From: Mastigocoleus testarum BC008
GTDB taxonomy: Bacteria; Cyanobacteriota; Cyanobacteriia; Cyanobacteriales; Nostocaceae
Length of the DNA: 57,869 nucleotides
Direction of reading: 5' to 3'
Assembly: GCF_001456025.1 (NCBI RefSeq)
Contig: NZ_LMTZ01000157.1
Span: 1 to 57,869 of the forward strand
This document shows, piece by piece, positions 33,415-42,718 of this stretch (positions within the stretch are counted from its first letter, which is position 1; every line of letters begins with the position of its first letter). Below the pieces are notes generated by a model. That model searched no databases, had not been told where the DNA came from, and saw only the letters and a list, made by a program, of their open reading frames with translations. A program made the position numbers and the translations under genes.

Positions 33415-34578
33415 ATGTCGTCTTCAAGGGAAGTATCGAAAAATACGTCAGAAGCTAACCAGCAAAGCTCATCTAAGAATATAGCTGAGTCGTTAGATAA
33501 GGAAAATCAAAAGCGACTATTTTCGCTGATTGATAGAGTGATTTCCTTTGAAGCTTGTTTATATCACCAAATATTACCTTTAAAATTAGATAACGATAAT
33601 TTGCTACTGGGTATCGTTAATCCAGAAGATCGGGAAGCACTAGATTATGTCAATAGCATATTAGTTTGCATAAATTGTGCGATCGCAACTGAGATAATTA
33701 GACCTGAAACCCACAAGGAGATGCTTTCAGCTTACCTGAATCATAAAAATACATCCACAGAAGCAGATTCAGGAAAAGTGTTAGACTTGAGCAAAGCTGT
33801 GAATGATAAAGTAGAAAGTACTAACACAGGTAGCTTTGAAGCTGAAATTTCCTCAACTCCACCCGATAAATTATCTGTTGATAACATTGGTTCTTCCCAA
33901 AATTCATTTCCAGGTCGAGAAAATATACAACTGGGTCGCTTAAACCAATTATCTATAGAATCTAAACCTGTAAATTACTTACCAGTTTTAAAGTTACCTC
34001 AAAGAGACTCATTAGTTTCTGCAGACCAAATTTTAGTTCTCCCACCGAGAAAAATCTTGGAAGAATTGTTAGCAAGAGTTGTAACTCGTGGGATCGGTCG
34101 ATTGTATTTGGAAAGAAGACCTTACCACGGTCGAATACTTTGGAGCGAAAATGGTGCGATCCAATCCATCCTGGAAGAGTTGCAATTATCTATTTTTCAG
34201 GGAGTATTGAATGAGTTAAAGCGATTTACCGATCTATCAATTGCCACAATAGTAGAAGCTCGACAAGTAGAAAAAGAATATATCTACCAAAAACAACGAG
34301 TGCTACTGCGTTTGCAAATAATGCCGGGAATGTACGGAGAAGAGGCGACATTGCAGGTATTACGTGGAGCTGCATTAAAGTTTTATCAAAATCAACAGGT
34401 ATCGCGTCTAAGCGAAGATGTATTAAGTATTTCTCAAAAACTTAGTTATAAACTACATGAACTTCAAACAAAATTATTACGTAGTTCTAGTAAAGATCCA
34501 GAAAGAATCGAATCTCTCAAGTCACTCAACAGGTTATTAAAAAATTTGGATAGACAGATTAAGTCTATGACCTATTAA
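33415..34578 (+). CDS. patU: heterocyst pattern protein PatU (unsplit), GspE/MshEN-like
   Basis: A 387-residue protein downstream of hetZ. The N-terminal ~110 residues resemble the MshEN/GspE N-terminal module (LIDRVISFEACLYHQILPLKL...LLLGIVNPEDREALDYV). A variable Ser/Asn-rich linker follows (~115-210), then a conserved C-terminal domain (LPPRKILEELLARVVTRGIGRLYLERR, RILWSENG, VLLRLQIMPGMYGEEATLQVLRG). No ATPase domain is present. In Anabaena PCC 7120 patU is split into patU5 and patU3, whereas here it is one frame. PatU works with HetZ in heterocyst pattern and differentiation. The assignment rests mainly on position beside hetZ plus the domain pattern. Confidence 0.65.
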   Translation: MSSSREVSKNTSEANQQSSSKNIAESLDKENQKRLFSLIDRVISFEACLYHQILPLKLDNDNLLLGIVNPEDREALDYVNSILVCINCAIATEIIRPETHKEMLSAYLNHKNTSTEADSGKVLDLSKAVNDKVESTNTGSFEAEISSTPPDKLSVDNIGSSQNSFPGRENIQLGRLNQLSIESKPVNYLPVLKLPQRDSLVSADQILVLPPRKILEELLARVVTRGIGRLYLERRPYHGRILWSENGAIQSILEELQLSIFQGVLNELKRFTDLSIATIVEARQVEKEYIYQKQRVLLRLQIMPGMYGEEATLQVLRGAALKFYQNQQVSRLSEDVLSISQKLSYKLHELQTKLLRSSSKDPERIESLKSLNRLLKNLDRQIKSMTY

Positions 34579-35125
34579 AATTACTATTTGTAAGTTTCCC
34601 AGGACAAATAAATTTAAATCATCAGTAAAACTTAAGTAGATAGCAAATTGAACTGATGTCAGTATAAACGCTGATTTCGTTTAGTTATTTATTATGTTGT
34701 AATGTAATCCTAGAATATAATTTTTTTAAGTTCCGGCTGAAATAAGTTTGATTATCTAAGTCTGTACTTTATATACTTCTATAAGTAGACGATATGAAAA
34801 TAATCTAATTACTTTTTAACTGTAACTAAAGCATTATCGTTAAGATATATGAATCACAAGTCTAGTTCTTTTATTAACACATAAAGGTAAATCTAGGTAA
34901 TATTAAGGTTACTGGTATCAAGTAAGTAAAAATTAAATTCATACGACCGTTTTAGGATGATGGTTTCAGGATTTATGTACGTGGAACCGGATGATCAAAA
35001 ATTCTATTTCAGGACTTGGATTTTGTAAAATTTTTTCTATTAACTGGAACTATTACATAAGTTTTTTAGTTATAAAAATAATTTTAAATTGCATACTTAG
35101 TTAGTTAGTTAGTTGCAGACATTCC
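34579..35125. other. intergenic region, AT-rich, with TTAG tandem repeat
   Basis: No gene or operator is recognised. A short TTAG tetranucleotide run (five copies, about 35097-35115) lies just before the Crp-like gene's ATG, in its expected leader; its copy number could vary. Confidence 0.4.
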
Positions 35126-35803
35126 ATGCAAGCAATATTTTTTAGCGAAATATTCCCCTTAATGAGTACAGCCAATCCACAAACCCTGGAGTGGTTGTTG
35201 AATGTAGCGACAGAGCACGAATATCCTGCAGGTAGAGCCGTCTTGATGGAAGACTCCTGGGGTAACGCAGTTTATTTTATTGTCGATGGCTGGGTGAAAG
35301 TCCGTCGTACTGCAAACGAAAATTCCCGTGCTGTAGCTATTTTAGGGAAAGGCGACTTTTTTGGAGAAATGGCAATATTGGACGAATCTCCCCGTTCGAC
35401 CGATGTTATTGCTCTTTCTAGAGTTAAGCTGTTTAGTATATCTCGAGATCGCTTTATCCAAATCTTATTTAAAGATTCCCAGTTACACCACCGAATGTTA
35501 CAGTTAATGGTGCGTCGGTTACGACAAACAAATCTCCGTTTGGAGATGCGCCTTGCGCCACCAGCTGTTAAATTAGCCCATACTTTAATAACTCTGGGTG
35601 AAAATTACGGTCAAGAGAATGACAAGGAAATTTTTAATATTCCTTTCCAAGATTTAGCAGATGCTACAGAAATTAGCTTGGAAGAAACCACTAAAATTAT
35701 GGAAAAATTAGCAGAGAAAAATTGGATTGCGATTGATGAAGTCAATCAAGCGTTGAAGTTAGTAAACTTTAAACAGTTAACGAATTTAGCTAGCAGGGTA
35801 TAA
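35126..35803 (+). CDS. Crp/Fnr-family regulator with canonical cNMP cassette
   Basis: A 225-residue protein. The cNMP domain (~10-125) has the phosphate-binding cassette G-K-G-D-F-F-G-E-M-A-I-L-D-E-S-P-R-S-T-D-V, with the Glu and Arg-Ser that hold cyclic nucleotide, unlike the two regulators at 4.9-6.6 kb. A dimer helix follows (RLRQTNLRLEMRLAPPAVKLAHTLITLG), then a C-terminal HTH that is weak but recognisable (IPFQDLADATEISLEETTKIMEKLAEKNWIAI). Cyclic AMP or cyclic GMP responsiveness is plausible. It lies downstream of hetZ-patU but 547 bases away, so co-regulation is only a possibility. Confidence 0.85.
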   Translation: MQAIFFSEIFPLMSTANPQTLEWLLNVATEHEYPAGRAVLMEDSWGNAVYFIVDGWVKVRRTANENSRAVAILGKGDFFGEMAILDESPRSTDVIALSRVKLFSISRDRFIQILFKDSQLHHRMLQLMVRRLRQTNLRLEMRLAPPAVKLAHTLITLGENYGQENDKEIFNIPFQDLADATEISLEETTKIMEKLAEKNWIAIDEVNQALKLVNFKQLTNLASRV

Positions 35804-36091
35804 AAGATACTTAATAATCTAATACTTGATTAGTAAAAAATTTATTTAATACCTGCCATAAAGTCAGATTAAATATCACAATGTTAATAATTTGATAGAA
35901 ATTCTCATATTCCATCCTTAATAGCGGATTGCAAGTAAGTGAGGTAGAGCTAAAAAGTAAGAAAGTGGTGTAAAAATTATTCTGTTTCTGGCTATGTCTC
36001 CCCTTAAAATAGTGGTGTATGACTGCATATAATTCTGTATGAAACTAGCTTAGCATTAAGCTAATTTATTCTCAGTCAGCAAACAGTTCCT

Positions 36092-37735
36092 ATGAATTTT
36101 TTAATTAATAGATTAAAGCATTACACCAATAAATTCCTTATGCGTGTTCTGACCATGGCTGTAATCTTAAGCTTGGTATTCGTTGCTCTGGGAAGCTGGA
36201 ATATTTGGGAAATTAAACAGAATTTTAATTATGTAATAACTACGGAGTTTGAGTTACAACGTTTGAGTGGTGAAGTAATTCATCTTGATGAAGTACTAAC
36301 TATGTCCGCGCGTATGGCTGCAACTACAGGTGATTTGAAATGGGAAGATCGGTATCGGCAGTTTGAACCCAAATTAGATGCTAGCATTAAGAAAGCAATT
36401 AGTCTGGCACCCGAAACATATGATAGTCATGCATTTCAGACAAATGCTGCTAATACTAAATTGGTAGAAATAGAAAATCAAGCCTTCGATCTGATTCGCA
36501 AAGGTAAGTCAGAGGAAGCATTATCATTACTGTTCAGCCCAACTTACCAAACTCAGAAACAGATTTATGCAGAAGGAATGAAGCAAACAACTGATGCATT
36601 GGAAGAAAGAATTCAGTCAAGTTTGAATTCCTATAGTTTGGGCTTATCTAGGTATAGTTTTTTCAGTTTTATTAGTCTGGGAATCTTAATTTTAGCTTGG
36701 TTAATGGTTTTGATGTTGGTAAATCAATACATTAATTACCGAAGGAATATTGAAAGAGAGTTGCGAGCGGCTAAACTCGAGCAAGAACAGAGCAATGCTA
36801 AATTAAAAGATTCGGAAATGGCTCTACGATATAAAGCAAAAGTTTTAGGAAATACCTTGGAGGAACTCCAGCAGACTCAATTACAAATGATCCAAAACGA
36901 AAAAATGTCCAGCTTGGGACATTTAGTCGCTGGTATTGCTCATGAAATCAATAACCCAGTTAACTTCATCCATGGTAATCTTCAGCATGTGGAGGAATAT
37001 ACACATAATTTGTTAAGTTTCATCAAGTTATATCAAAAGCATTACCCCGAGCCAGGATCTGAGATTGAGGATGAGGTTGAGGCTCTTGAGTTAGATTTTA
37101 TTGAGGAGGATTTACCCAAGGTCTTAAATTCGATGCAGATGGGTACTGATCGGATCAGAAAAATTGTACTTTCGCTGCGTAATTTTTCACGTACTGATGA
37201 AGCTGATTTTAAGGCAGTGGATATTCATGAAGGTATTGACAGCACATTATTGATTTTACAACATCGCATCAAGACAAAACACGAACGTCCTGAAATTCAA
37301 ATAATTAAAGAATATGGCGATTTACCATTAGTAAAATGTTATGCTGGACCACTAAATCAGGCTTTCATGAATATCCTGAGTAATGCTATTGATGCCATTG
37401 AAGAAGCGATTAAGTTAAGACAAGATAATCCGGAAATGGAAGATATTACTGGAGAAATAAAAATTAATACGTCAGTAATTGATTTTGCTGAGTCAATACA
37501 AATTACCATTGAAGATAATGGTTTGGGGATGTCTGAAAAGACTCGCAGAAAAATATTCACACCTTTTTTTACAACTAAGCCTGTTGGTCAAGGAACTGGA
37601 ATGGGTATGCCTATTAGCTATCATATTGTTGTTGAAAAACATGGTGGGAAAATCGACTGTAAGTCTACTGTTAACAAAGGGACTAAATTTATCATTCAGG
37701 TTCCGATTGAGGTCAAAACTTCTAACGATGTTTAA
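36092..37735 (+). CDS. membrane sensor histidine kinase
   Basis: A 547-residue kinase with two TM helices (~18-36 and ~190-212) enclosing a ~150-residue helical extracytoplasmic sensor (four-helix-bundle type, with E-D-R-Y-R-Q-F-E-P-K-L). A coiled coil (~215-270) leads to H box SSLGHLVAGIAHEINNPV (His ~283), N box NILSNAIDAI, and G boxes DNGLGM and GTGMGMP. The catalytic half closely resembles the H-NOX partner kinase earlier in the window (same KIVLSLRNFSR and DIHEGIDSTLLIL blocks), so both belong to one cyanobacterial kinase subfamily. No response regulator is adjacent. Signal unknown. Confidence 0.92.
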   Translation: MNFLINRLKHYTNKFLMRVLTMAVILSLVFVALGSWNIWEIKQNFNYVITTEFELQRLSGEVIHLDEVLTMSARMAATTGDLKWEDRYRQFEPKLDASIKKAISLAPETYDSHAFQTNAANTKLVEIENQAFDLIRKGKSEEALSLLFSPTYQTQKQIYAEGMKQTTDALEERIQSSLNSYSLGLSRYSFFSFISLGILILAWLMVLMLVNQYINYRRNIERELRAAKLEQEQSNAKLKDSEMALRYKAKVLGNTLEELQQTQLQMIQNEKMSSLGHLVAGIAHEINNPVNFIHGNLQHVEEYTHNLLSFIKLYQKHYPEPGSEIEDEVEALELDFIEEDLPKVLNSMQMGTDRIRKIVLSLRNFSRTDEADFKAVDIHEGIDSTLLILQHRIKTKHERPEIQIIKEYGDLPLVKCYAGPLNQAFMNILSNAIDAIEEAIKLRQDNPEMEDITGEIKINTSVIDFAESIQITIEDNGLGMSEKTRRKIFTPFFTTKPVGQGTGMGMPISYHIVVEKHGGKIDCKSTVNKGTKFIIQVPIEVKTSNDV

Positions 37736-37812
37736 TATTGAAATTCAATATTTACGCTTGGATAAGTTTGTTCGAATTTAAGTTTTTGATTTCTTATTCT
37801 ACTTTTCCTAAT

Positions 37813-38652
37813 TCAGATTGAATTTTGATTTTTTCCCTTCACTCTGTCATATAATTCTTCCATAGCTTCAATAAAAGAATTATCTTTGTTCCAAAAAGGT
37901 GGGTAATCTCCTTGTTTTTTCACTAAGATTGCTGATACTCCACTTTGATTTGTAACTTCAATAGTTTGGGGTAGTCGTTTTTTCCCTAACCAAAATTCTT
38001 TGGAGGTTGGTTTTTGGGTAATTATTTTCTTTTCTAGCTTGGGATATAGAGATGTGCTAGTTTCAATAGGAATTTCTTCTGCATTAAATTGAGAAGATAG
38101 GGCTTTACCTAATGGTGATGCTGCTAATTTGTCTTGTAGTTCTGTTTTAGATAATCCGCGCAGTTCAAATAATAAAAATGGATCTCGATCTAGTTGGGAT
38201 GCAACTAAGTAATATACCCCTGCAATATGTTTACATGGATTAGCATAATCCGGACAGGAACAACTGGTTTTAAAATCTTTCTTGCTATGGGGTAGTAAAT
38301 TTAATCCTAATTCTGAAAATGTGTCTTCAATATTTTCAGGAACTTCATTTAATAGTAACCGAGAAACAATGCTAGCTTTGGATGATAGTTTGCTAATTGC
38401 TTCTTTCCATTTAGTTTTTGGAATTGGTGTAAGTTTTATTTCAATACAGTAAAGTGGAACTGTATAAACGCCAAAATAAGGATTTATTGAACCTTGGACT
38501 TGAGCAACTATTTCGTTTTTGTCGATTTCAAAATTTAAAACTTTACCACCACGAGCATAGGAACGTCCCCGTTTTAATCTATTTTCATCGGTAAATTCTT
38601 CTAATGCTTGAATAAAGCGATCGCCCCACCAAGTTCGACTAAATTTCGCCAT
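37813..38652 (-). CDS. SWIM zinc-finger protein, partner of SNF2 helicase
   Basis: A 279-residue protein. SWIM motif C-S-C-P-D-Y-A-N-P-C-K-H-I-A-G-V-Y-Y (CxC...CxH, residues ~125-142) chelates zinc and is preceded by an N-terminal W-W-G-D-R-F-I-Q-A-L-E block seen in bacterial SWIM proteins. Bacterial SWIM proteins are usually encoded beside SNF2-type helicases, as here: its ATG lies 24 bases after the SNF2 stop. The pair probably works as one DNA- or RNA-remodelling unit. The role in cyanobacteria is not established. Confidence 0.9.
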   Translation of the reverse strand: MAKFSRTWWGDRFIQALEEFTDENRLKRGRSYARGGKVLNFEIDKNEIVAQVQGSINPYFGVYTVPLYCIEIKLTPIPKTKWKEAISKLSSKASIVSRLLLNEVPENIEDTFSELGLNLLPHSKKDFKTSCSCPDYANPCKHIAGVYYLVASQLDRDPFLLFELRGLSKTELQDKLAASPLGKALSSQFNAEEIPIETSTSLYPKLEKKIITQKPTSKEFWLGKKRLPQTIEVTNQSGVSAILVKKQGDYPPFWNKDNSFIEAMEELYDRVKGKNQNSI

Positions 38653-38676
38653 AGTTCTACCCCAATATTATAATTT

Positions 38677-41600
38677 CTACTCCAATACTGCACTCTTATT
38701 CAATGCGATTAGTTGTTTAAACGCATCATTGTCTAGCTCTGTTAACCAAGATTCATCACTACCAACCACAGCAGAAGAAAGCTTTTTCTTATCTTCAATC
38801 ATTTGGTCAATTCTTTCTTCTAAAGTTCCAATCGAAACAAATTTATGCACGAATACATTCTTTTTTTGACCAATCCGAAAAGCTCTGTCTGTAGCTTGAT
38901 TTTCCACTGCGGGATTCCACCAACGGTCAAAATGGAATACATGGTTAGCTTTTGTGAGGGTAATACCAACACCACCGGCTTTAAGGGAAAGAATAAAGAC
39001 TGATGCTTCCGTTTCTGGATCTTGAAATTCCGCAATCATATTTTCTCGACGTTTGCGGTTAGTTCCACCGTGCAAATAGTAGGTATTGCAATGTAAATTA
39101 TGTTTGAGATATTTCTCAACACTTTGACATACTTCGGTGAATTGGCTGAAGATAAGTAAACTTTCCCCTTCTAAAATGGCTTCTTCTACCATTTCTGCGA
39201 GACGACTTAGTTTGTGCGATCGCTCAGGGGAAAATTCGCTATTATCTTGGAGAAATTGGGCGGGATGATTACAAATCTGCTTTAATTTCATTAGGGTGGA
39301 AAGCATCAAGCCTTTACGCTCAATTCCTTCTGCTTCTTGGAGTTTTTTCTCCACGTCTTTGACGACTACTTCATATAGTGATGCTTGCTCCTTGGTCAGA
39401 TTTGTATATAGTTTTTGCTCAACTTTATCGGGTAAATCGCTAATAATAGATTTATCAGTTTTTACCCGTCGGAGAATCAAGGGTTCAACCAACTTTTTTA
39501 GGGTAGTTGATTTGATTTTGTCGTTATTTTTTTGAATCGGTACTTCAAAGGATTTACGAAATTGGGTTTGTTTACCCAAATAACCGGGATTGAGAAAGTT
39601 AAAAATTGACCATAAATCCAACAAGCGGTTTTCTACAGGAGTTCCAGTTAAAGCCAATTTATGTTTTGCCTTGAGTTTAAGAATCGCCTTTGTTTGTGCA
39701 GCTTTGGGATTCTTGATATTTTGAGCTTCATCTAAAACTATACGTTGCCATTCAACATTATTAAATAGCTTTTCGTCCTTACGGGCTAGGGTGAAGGAAC
39801 TAATAACCACATCATATTCCTGACAAGCAGCTTTAAATTCTGGGGTTGCTTGTAGGCGGTCGCCACCGTGATGTACCATCGTTTTCAGGTGGGGTGCAAA
39901 TTTTGCTATTTCTTTTTGCCAGTTTCCCACAACGGAAGTAGGTGCAATTAAAAGGGTCGGTAATAAAGGTTTTTTCTTATTATTTTTCTCTCGTTCCTGT
40001 ATTAGTCGCGCAATCACCTGTACGGACTTTCCTAAACCCATATCATCAGCTAAACAGCCATTTAATCCCAATCTTTCCAAGTAATCGAGCCAAGATACAC
40101 CCCGTTTTTGATATTCCCGTAAAGTTCCTTGCAGATTTACTAATTCTGTAATTGGTTCCAATTGACTTTTATCTTGCAACTTTGCCATCATGGTTGACAA
40201 AGCTTCATCATGTTCAATTTCCCATTCATCCCCAACTTCTGCACTCTTTTGTAAGAATTCCAGCAATGTCATCTGTGGTTGTTCGTCACCGTGAGATTGC
40301 CAAAATTCTAGTAATTGTTGCATTTTATCGCGATCGAGTTCCATCCATTGACCGCGAAAATTTACTAGGGGAGACTTTGCATTCACCAATTGCTCCCATT
40401 CTTCGGGAGTGACAACTTGTTCTCCAATGGCTAATTCATACTGATACTGCACTAGGGAATCTAGATCGAAATAACTTTTTGTCTTACTCTTGCTTGGAGA
40501 ATCCTTACGGGAAGAAGCTTTGAGGCGAATTTTGGCACGACGGCGACCTGCGGGGGTATACCATGCGGGTACAATTACCTTGAAACCGGAATCTTCTAAT
40601 ACCCAAGCACTTTCCTTGAGAAAATCAAAGGCTTGATCTAAAGTTAATTTTAATCCCGTGGGGCGATCGGTTTCTAAACCTTTCCACAAGTTGGGATACA
40701 TCCGGGCTGCATAACCTAAATTTAGCAATAAATTGGTTTCAAAGTCCTTACCAAAATCCTTATGTACCCCTGTTCTAGTTTTGTTACCCATAGTCCAGTA
40801 GTCAGCTAATGCCAGTTTTAGGGAAGGATCTTGTTTACTGGCTACTAGAAAATGCATTTGCCAATTATCTATATTATCAGGAGTGGCAGAATCCAGTTGA
40901 AAACATAGATGGAAGGAAGAATCAGTTTGGGTACGGGTAATTTTATTTTTCCATTCCAACCATTGTTTGTATTCTTCCAAAGCAGCATTTGTTTTCAGAG
41001 GAGTATGTTTGCGGGAATGAAAGCAATGATGAACTAGGGAATCTGCAATCTTTTTATCAAAAGCTGCTGTTGATTGGGTGTGAGTCACCAAATTGCAAAG
41101 TAAATATTCCGAAAAGTGACGCAATAAGGTTTCTGGGTCAAAAAATTCTACCGTATCGCTGAGAATAGATGAACCAGCAAGACAAATTGGTGGTATATAT
41201 TCAATATATTTTTTGATATTTTCTTCGTATTGTTCGGAAATAATTCCCCAAGTCGGGTAGATTTCAAAATTCACATTTTTGTGGTTTTTATTGCTATTTT
41301 TAGACTTTTGTGTGCCTTTTGTCTTGGTTTTTTTAGTTTCTAACTGCCGATATTTGAGTGCTGGAATATACTGGTCTTTGAAAATTATCGGTTTAAAAGC
41401 TTGGGTGTAGTGATACCAAAACAATAAATCCGAACCCAGTTGAAATTCACCCAAATTGTATAGTGCTAAAAAGTGAATATCGTTAAGAAATTTAATCGCA
41501 TTAACAGCAGTTGGAACGCGGGAATAATCTGTTTTGCTAGAAACTACCGTTTGATAACAATCAACTTTCCAATATTGAAAATCCTCATATTCGTCCGGAA

Positions 41601-41895
41601 TTTCCACTTCCAAATATTTAGTTAGCTCCGGTGAAGGGAGAGGTTTATCATTTGCTGTGGGGAGAGCAAAGTATTTGGGAGATATGCGCTCTTTTAGTTG
41701 TACAGCATTCTCTTTCAAACCCAATTCTTGAGTCAAGAAAGTAACTAAATCATCACTTCTGAGATGTCCGGGGTGAATTTTCTCTTTGCTTCTTTGTCCC
41801 TTAAGTAGAGGGACTTCTACCCACAGACAGAAGGAACCCGATTGGACAAAATCGGACTCGGCATTTGGAATCCAGGTACCATGGAGAACTTTCAT
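38677..41895 (-). CDS. SNF2/HepA-type DEAD-box-like helicase/translocase
   Basis: A 1072-residue protein. The N-terminal ~560 residues are the bacterial SNF2-associated region. The ATPase core has motif I DDMGLGKSVQ, Ia LLIAPTSVVGNW, motif II DEAQ, motif III LTGTPVENRL, motif V LKAGGVGITLTKANHVFHFD and motif VI QATDRAFRIGQ. It should translocate on double-stranded DNA. HepA, a cyanobacterial SNF2 relative, is linked to RNA polymerase recycling, but family-wide function is uncertain and some members sit in defence loci. It forms an operon with the SWIM gene. Confidence 0.95.
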   Translation of the reverse strand: MKVLHGTWIPNAESDFVQSGSFCLWVEVPLLKGQRSKEKIHPGHLRSDDLVTFLTQELGLKENAVQLKERISPKYFALPTANDKPLPSPELTKYLEVEIPDEYEDFQYWKVDCYQTVVSSKTDYSRVPTAVNAIKFLNDIHFLALYNLGEFQLGSDLLFWYHYTQAFKPIIFKDQYIPALKYRQLETKKTKTKGTQKSKNSNKNHKNVNFEIYPTWGIISEQYEENIKKYIEYIPPICLAGSSILSDTVEFFDPETLLRHFSEYLLCNLVTHTQSTAAFDKKIADSLVHHCFHSRKHTPLKTNAALEEYKQWLEWKNKITRTQTDSSFHLCFQLDSATPDNIDNWQMHFLVASKQDPSLKLALADYWTMGNKTRTGVHKDFGKDFETNLLLNLGYAARMYPNLWKGLETDRPTGLKLTLDQAFDFLKESAWVLEDSGFKVIVPAWYTPAGRRRAKIRLKASSRKDSPSKSKTKSYFDLDSLVQYQYELAIGEQVVTPEEWEQLVNAKSPLVNFRGQWMELDRDKMQQLLEFWQSHGDEQPQMTLLEFLQKSAEVGDEWEIEHDEALSTMMAKLQDKSQLEPITELVNLQGTLREYQKRGVSWLDYLERLGLNGCLADDMGLGKSVQVIARLIQEREKNNKKKPLLPTLLIAPTSVVGNWQKEIAKFAPHLKTMVHHGGDRLQATPEFKAACQEYDVVISSFTLARKDEKLFNNVEWQRIVLDEAQNIKNPKAAQTKAILKLKAKHKLALTGTPVENRLLDLWSIFNFLNPGYLGKQTQFRKSFEVPIQKNNDKIKSTTLKKLVEPLILRRVKTDKSIISDLPDKVEQKLYTNLTKEQASLYEVVVKDVEKKLQEAEGIERKGLMLSTLMKLKQICNHPAQFLQDNSEFSPERSHKLSRLAEMVEEAILEGESLLIFSQFTEVCQSVEKYLKHNLHCNTYYLHGGTNRKRRENMIAEFQDPETEASVFILSLKAGGVGITLTKANHVFHFDRWWNPAVENQATDRAFRIGQKKNVFVHKFVSIGTLEERIDQMIEDKKKLSSAVVGSDESWLTELDNDAFKQLIALNKSAVLE

Positions 41896-42207
41896 GGATC
41901 GATGACTTGGTGTAGGTCATTCTAGGAGTTTAGAATTAATCTACATGCATGAGAATTATCAGGCACTCAAAGGTAATGGTTCTTAATGTTTTATTGAGGG
42001 ACTAGGAAAAGAGAAATAAAAAACGTAGCACTATATTCCAAATAAGGAATCTTCTGTTAGATGTAGATACACCCTTTACAAATTAGAATACTGACTAATG
42101 CTTTTTACTGATAGGTATTCCTGACATAATCAGACTTATTTTTGTTGCTACTAATCGCTATACTTTTTATGAATTAAGCTTTTAAAATGTTTTGCTCCTC
42201 TATCAAT
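41896..42207. other. intergenic region, no recognised feature
   Basis: AT-rich spacer upstream of the SNF2 gene, which should contain its promoter. No palindrome, short gene or RNA is recognised. Confidence 0.35.
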
Positions 42208-42561
42208 TTATCGACATGGAGCCTTTATATAAACCCATTTTTTTTGTATTCTATGCCAAACCCACCGTCCACAGGATACTTCGTAGTCATCAGCCCTTTC
42301 CTGGGGATTTGAGACTTTAGTCGTTCGTGTTTTTTTTGCCCTATTGGATCGTATTTTCCGACCTCTTCTTCTATTATTCAAATTGTTTCTGTTTCTCTTT
42401 TTGATTGTAATTTCATTTGTTTGTGTTTCTAATTCTTTTGGACCCTCTGCGACCGAATATTCATTCAATGCATAACTTGGTAAACCATTTATTTTTATTG
42501 TTAAAAGAAAGATTGCACTTGTTACGATTTTGGCTAGTTTGTTTTTGTGTTTTCTCATCAT
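42208..42561 (-). CDS. small secreted basic protein, hypothetical
   Basis: A 117-residue protein with a signal peptide (core ~10-26, possible S-Y-A site near residue 32). A polar acidic stretch follows, then a very Arg/Asn/Lys-rich segment (~52-85). The last 28 residues contain the only two cysteines of the mature chain (SCGRWVWHRIQKKWVYIKAPC), able to form one disulfide around an aromatic/basic hairpin. This C-terminal W-V-W-H-x-x-Q-K-K-W-V-Y pattern looks like a small folded domain. No family recognised. Two ATGs in tandem begin the frame. Confidence 0.5.
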   Translation of the reverse strand: MMRKHKNKLAKIVTSAIFLLTIKINGLPSYALNEYSVAEGPKELETQTNEITIKKRNRNNLNNRRRGRKIRSNRAKKTRTTKVSNPQERADDYEVSCGRWVWHRIQKKWVYIKAPCR

Positions 42562-42718
42562 AATACTGAGGTTTTGAATAAAAATTGAGCATTAAAGTGA
42601 AAAATATACAGCTTTTCTGATGCTGATAATAGTTATAGTTGTGGAAAAATTTACCTATACACTAGGCGAGAATTTTCTTTGACTTACATATACAAAAATC
42701 TAACTATATCGATATATT

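Noticed and set aside
38820..41895. Several 60-90-residue ORFs on both strands within the SNF2 gene
   Set aside because: Shadow frames of a well-supported 1072-residue coding sequence.
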